DNA of 64,000 nt from Acidisarcina sp963790505 (GTDB lineage: Bacteria; Acidobacteriota; Terriglobia; Terriglobales; Acidobacteriaceae). Under the pieces are notes generated by a model, which was given only the letters and a program-made list of their open reading frames with translations, was not told the origin of the DNA and made no database searches. This document shows, in pieces, positions 60,778-64,000 of the stretch. The DNA lies in the NCBI GenBank assembly GCA_963790505.1, contig CAWBOT010000001.1:1-64000 (forward strand), written 5' to 3'. Both the position numbers and the translations under genes were made by a program. The number at the start of each line of letters is the position of its first letter. Positions within the stretch are counted from its first letter, which is position 1.

Positions 60778-63700
60778 ATGAAGTTAGTGGTCAACAGGAT
60801 AGTCTGCGGGTCGAAGCGCGTCGGCATACTCTCGCTTGGGTTGCTTTCCGCACTCGCCGTGGCGAATGCTCAGACAGGCCCAGATGTTCCCTCCGGGTTT
60901 ATTCCGGGAAGTATTTCGATCTTCGCCGGAGGAGGAGTCGACACGACCCTCCCCAATCCGGCGACCGCGAGCCAGCTCTCCGGTCTGGGCCCGCTAGCGG
61001 TCGATGCGCAGGGGAACGTCTATTTCACCGCGCCCGACCCCATCACTGCCAGCGGCGAGTCTGTGTTCATGATTTATTCCGGAGCAAAGCCGGTTCCTAG
61101 TTTGCTCGCTGCGGTGACCACCCAGGCCAGCCCATCGCTTACTCCCGTAGCCGGCAACATCTACCAGGTGACAGGAACTGAGAGCCCGACGGCGGGACCA
61201 TATGGGATAGGTGGCGCAGCCGTCCAGGCGGCTTTCTCGACGTACGTGGCGTCGCTCTCCTTTGATAGCGTTGGGAATCTCTATGTGGGCGATCAGATCA
61301 ACCAGGTTATTCTGGCGATCGATCACTCGACTACGATCATGAACGTAGTCGCCGGGCAACTCGGCGTCGCCAGTTCCGGCACGGAGATTGGCGACGGAGG
61401 GCCGGCCACCAGCGCCACGTTGAATTATCCGACCGATGCGCGCGTCGATAGCACCGGGAATATTTATATTACCGATGCCGCGGATGTGGTCATTCGAGTG
61501 GTCTACGGCGGCATCTCAGAACCCGCTATTCTCTCCGCACAGGGCGTAGCTCCGGGGTCGCTCACGGCGGGGTTCATCTATACGGTGGCCGGCCAAGTCG
61601 GCAACTATTGCCCCGGAGCCGGCGCTTGCGGCACCAATCTTCCAGCGACCGGCGCGACCTTCGGATACCCATTCAGCGCCACGGCCGACACGCAGGGGAA
61701 TTTATACATTGCCGACTATAGCGCGGAAACCGTCCGGGTGGTCTATGCCAGTAGCGCCGTCGTTCCGCCGATCCTCGCTGCGCAAGGCTGGACGGCTTCG
61801 ACGCTGACCCTGGGCAACATTTACACCGTTGCGGGGACCGAGTTTACGTCGTGCTCCGCAGCGCCCTGTGGCGACGGCGGGATTGCGTTGAACGCGCAAT
61901 TCAACAGCCCCTACTATCTCAGCCTCGACACAACGGGGAACATCTACGTCGATGACTACGCCAATAACACCATCCGCAAAGTCGATGCTTTTGGATATAT
62001 CTCGGTTATCGCCGGTACTGAAACGCCTGGCCAGATGCCTCCGCTGGGCCCAATCAGCGGTGCGGCGACGAGTGTGTTTTTCAACCAGCCCTACAACTTC
62101 GGCTTCGACGCGCAAAACAATCTCTATGTTTCCGACCTTGGAAATAGCCTGATCTGGCAGGCATTGCCGCTGAAGCCGCAGACCGTCAGCTTTGCGGCCC
62201 TCTCGGCGGAGACCTATGGAGTCGGTCCGATTGCCTTGCACGCGACGGCGAGCTCCGGCCTACCGGTGAGCTTTGCGGTCACCTCGGGCCCGGGGACCAT
62301 CTCGGGATCCAACCTGATCGTGAACGGAGCCGGGACTATCGAAGTAACGGCGACCCAGGCAGGAAACATCGCTTACGCCGCGGCCGCTCCCATAACCCAA
62401 CCCCTGCTGATCAATCCAGCCGGCCTCACGGTGACGGCGAACAATGCTTCCAAGACGTACGGAGCGGTTAACCCTGTTCTCACTGCGTCTTACTCAGGGT
62501 TCGTCAATGGTGACGACGCCGCCAAGGCACTCACCGGAACGCCGAATCTGACCACGACTGCGACCACCACCTCCAACGTAGGAAGCTATCCGATCACAAT
62601 TACGAAGGGCACCCTGGCGGCGAAAAACAGCGAGTATACCTTCACTTTCGTGAACGGTACTTTGACCGTCACGGGAACCATTGCGCAGAGCATTACTTTC
62701 CCGCCGCTAGCTGGGGTGGTCTATGGCGAGGCAGCGACGGTACCGTTGTTGGCTACTGCGAGTTCAGGTCTTCCCGTTCAGTACATAATCACAGCGGGAA
62801 CCGCAGCCACGGTCGTCGGGTCGACGCTGAAGGTACTGGGCGCTGGTACGGTTGTTGTCACCGCAAATCAGCTTGGCGACAATACCTATCTTGCCGCCAC
62901 ACCGGTCTCGCAAACACTGACGATCTCACCGGCGATGCTCAGCGTGACAGGTCCGGCAGTTTCGCTTCCGGTCGGATCCACGATCAATCCCGCCACCTTC
63001 CCAGCCGCTGTCATCACCGGATTTGTCGGCGCGGATAGCGCGGCGGTAGTCACTGGAAGTCCGGCATACTTCACTACCGCGACGGCAACTTCCCCGGCCG
63101 GCAGCTACCCCATTGCAACTTCGCTGGGATCGCTGGCGTTGATACCTGCAATAGCCGCAAATTACGCCTTCGGCATATTCAACCCTTCGTAGCTTCACGC
63201 CCTCAATCTAAACCCGCAGACGATCACGTTTATTCAGCTCAGTAACAGCACCTATGGTCAGACTCTGACCGTGCAGGCGACGGCAAGCTCAGGCTTCCGT
63301 CACCATCAGCGTCACGGGCGCGCCCGCAATCTTTGGGGGAGTCAACTCCAGGTCAATCACCACCAACCCCTCCATCGGAGCAAATTCCGGCCTGCTCAAC
63401 CTGCAGGGCGTGGGGACTCTAACCGTTACCGCGATCCAGAGCGGTAATGGCTATTACGCCGCTGCTCCTCCGGCGGTGCAGACTATCAGCGTAGGCCAGG
63501 CGCCGCTCGACTTTAACGGCGTGCCAGCCAGCCGTGAGTTCGGCGCAACCAACCCGACCTTCACCTATCAGTTCAATAACACTCCCGGCGCACCCGGCAA
63601 CTTGCTGAACGGCGACACGGATAGTCCAAGCGTCATAAGCGGCACACCGGTTCTAACTACGGCCGACAGACCCTTCTTCCGCTCCCGGCACTTATCCCAT

Positions 63701-64000
63701 CGTGATAAGCCAGGGAACACTGTCCGCTCCTAACTACTACTTTGTATTTAACAACGCCAATCTTACCGTCCTCCCAGCCGGGAGCTACAGCATCAACTTC
63801 AATCCTGCATCCCTGACGATACCCTCGGGGCAGAGTCGTCAGACCACGGTAGTTATCAGCTCACAGAATCTATATGAAGGCACCGTCACTCTTGGCTGCG
63901 GGCAACTGCCGGCGAATGTGACCTGCATCTTCAGTCCGTCAAGTTTTGTTTTTACGGGTGCCAACAACGCTTCCGGCGGAGCAAATACAGCACAGGGGAC
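60778..64000 (+). CDS. Secreted NHL-repeat / MBG-domain protein, frameshifted, runs off the window
   Basis: The first frame (60778-63192, 804 residues) has a signal peptide (GILSLGLLSALAVANAQ) and six-blade-type NHL repeats, each with the pattern VDAQGNVYFT, FDSVGNLYVGD, VDSTGNIYITD, TADTQGNLYIADY, LDTTGNIYVDDYANNTIRKV and FDAQNNLYVSDLGNSLIWQ. Then come bacterial Ig-like MBG units (LTVTANNASKTYGAVNPVL, TFPPLAGVVYGEAATVPLLA). After the stop at 63190 the family sequence continues in other frames (NPQTITFIQLSNSTYGQTLT, then LTVTAIQSGNGYYAAAPPAV, then YYFVFNNANLTVLPAGSYSI) up to the end of the window. At least three indels are therefore present and the 3' end is missing. It is probably an extracellular or surface protein; the ligand is unknown. 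Confidence 0.75.

Noticed and set aside
1..64000. Mobile elements or a prophage as cause of the broken genes
   Set aside because: No transposase, integrase, terminal inverted repeat or target duplication was seen; the breaks are single-base indels.

Overview
The window reads as chromosomal DNA of high G+C content from an acidobacterium, most likely class Terriglobia (Acidobacteriaceae-like). The evidence is the combination of Oar-type TonB-dependent receptors with a carboxypeptidase-regulatory N-terminus, very large secreted proteins built from SBBP, ASH (choice-of-anchor D) and Ig-like repeats, NHL/MBG-repeat proteins, and the general gene content. No phage, transposase or CRISPR array was seen.

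Layout. 1-2676: 3' end of aceE, two small secreted proteins and a Mn-type superoxide dismutase. 3063-7127: two glucan-hydrolase genes (a PF10091-type glycoamylase and a GH15 glucoamylase), both heavily frame-broken. 7260-13933: a sugar-phosphate operon, tkt, rpiB, a HAD phosphatase, zwf, pgl and glk, covering glucose phosphorylation, the first oxidative pentose-phosphate steps and part of the non-oxidative branch. 13966-16130: copC/copD. 16178-19079: a GT39-like membrane glycosyltransferase convergent with a radical SAM enzyme. 19298-28294: an M1 aminopeptidase, then gltB-gltD, followed by tRNA-Ser(GCT). 29266-37059: a 2,597-residue secreted repeat protein. 37192-42707: hydroxyproline catabolism (2-epimerase, D-hydroxyproline oxidase, HypD-like deaminase, an FAH-family enzyme and a convergent ketoglutarate-semialdehyde dehydrogenase). 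42778-58515, all on the minus strand: a sigma factor fused to a zinc-finger anti-sigma-like segment, a membrane helix and a periplasmic domain; a TonB receptor; a lipoprotein; an alpha/beta hydrolase; an acyl ligase-carrier protein; and a C-A-T-TE NRPS. 58918-64000: a PstS-like secreted protein and an NHL/MBG repeat protein that runs off the window.

The most novel-looking region is 42.8-58.6 kb. A ligase resembling oxalyl-CoA synthetases (Pcs60/AAE3), carrying its own carrier domain, is followed by a one-module NRPS with thioesterase. This suggests a very small N-acylated amino-acid product. Upstream on the same strand lie an outer-membrane receptor and a sigma factor that looks like FecI and FecR joined into one polypeptide. 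Period-11 direct repeats resembling PHO boxes lie between this locus and the PstS-like gene.

Many conserved genes are interrupted by single-base indels, nearly all insertions where I could resolve them, with no other decay. In tkt two compensating indels erase the thiamine-diphosphate GDG motif. I read this as uncorrected sequencing error rather than pseudogenes. The broken genes are therefore annotated as whole loci, with the break points given.
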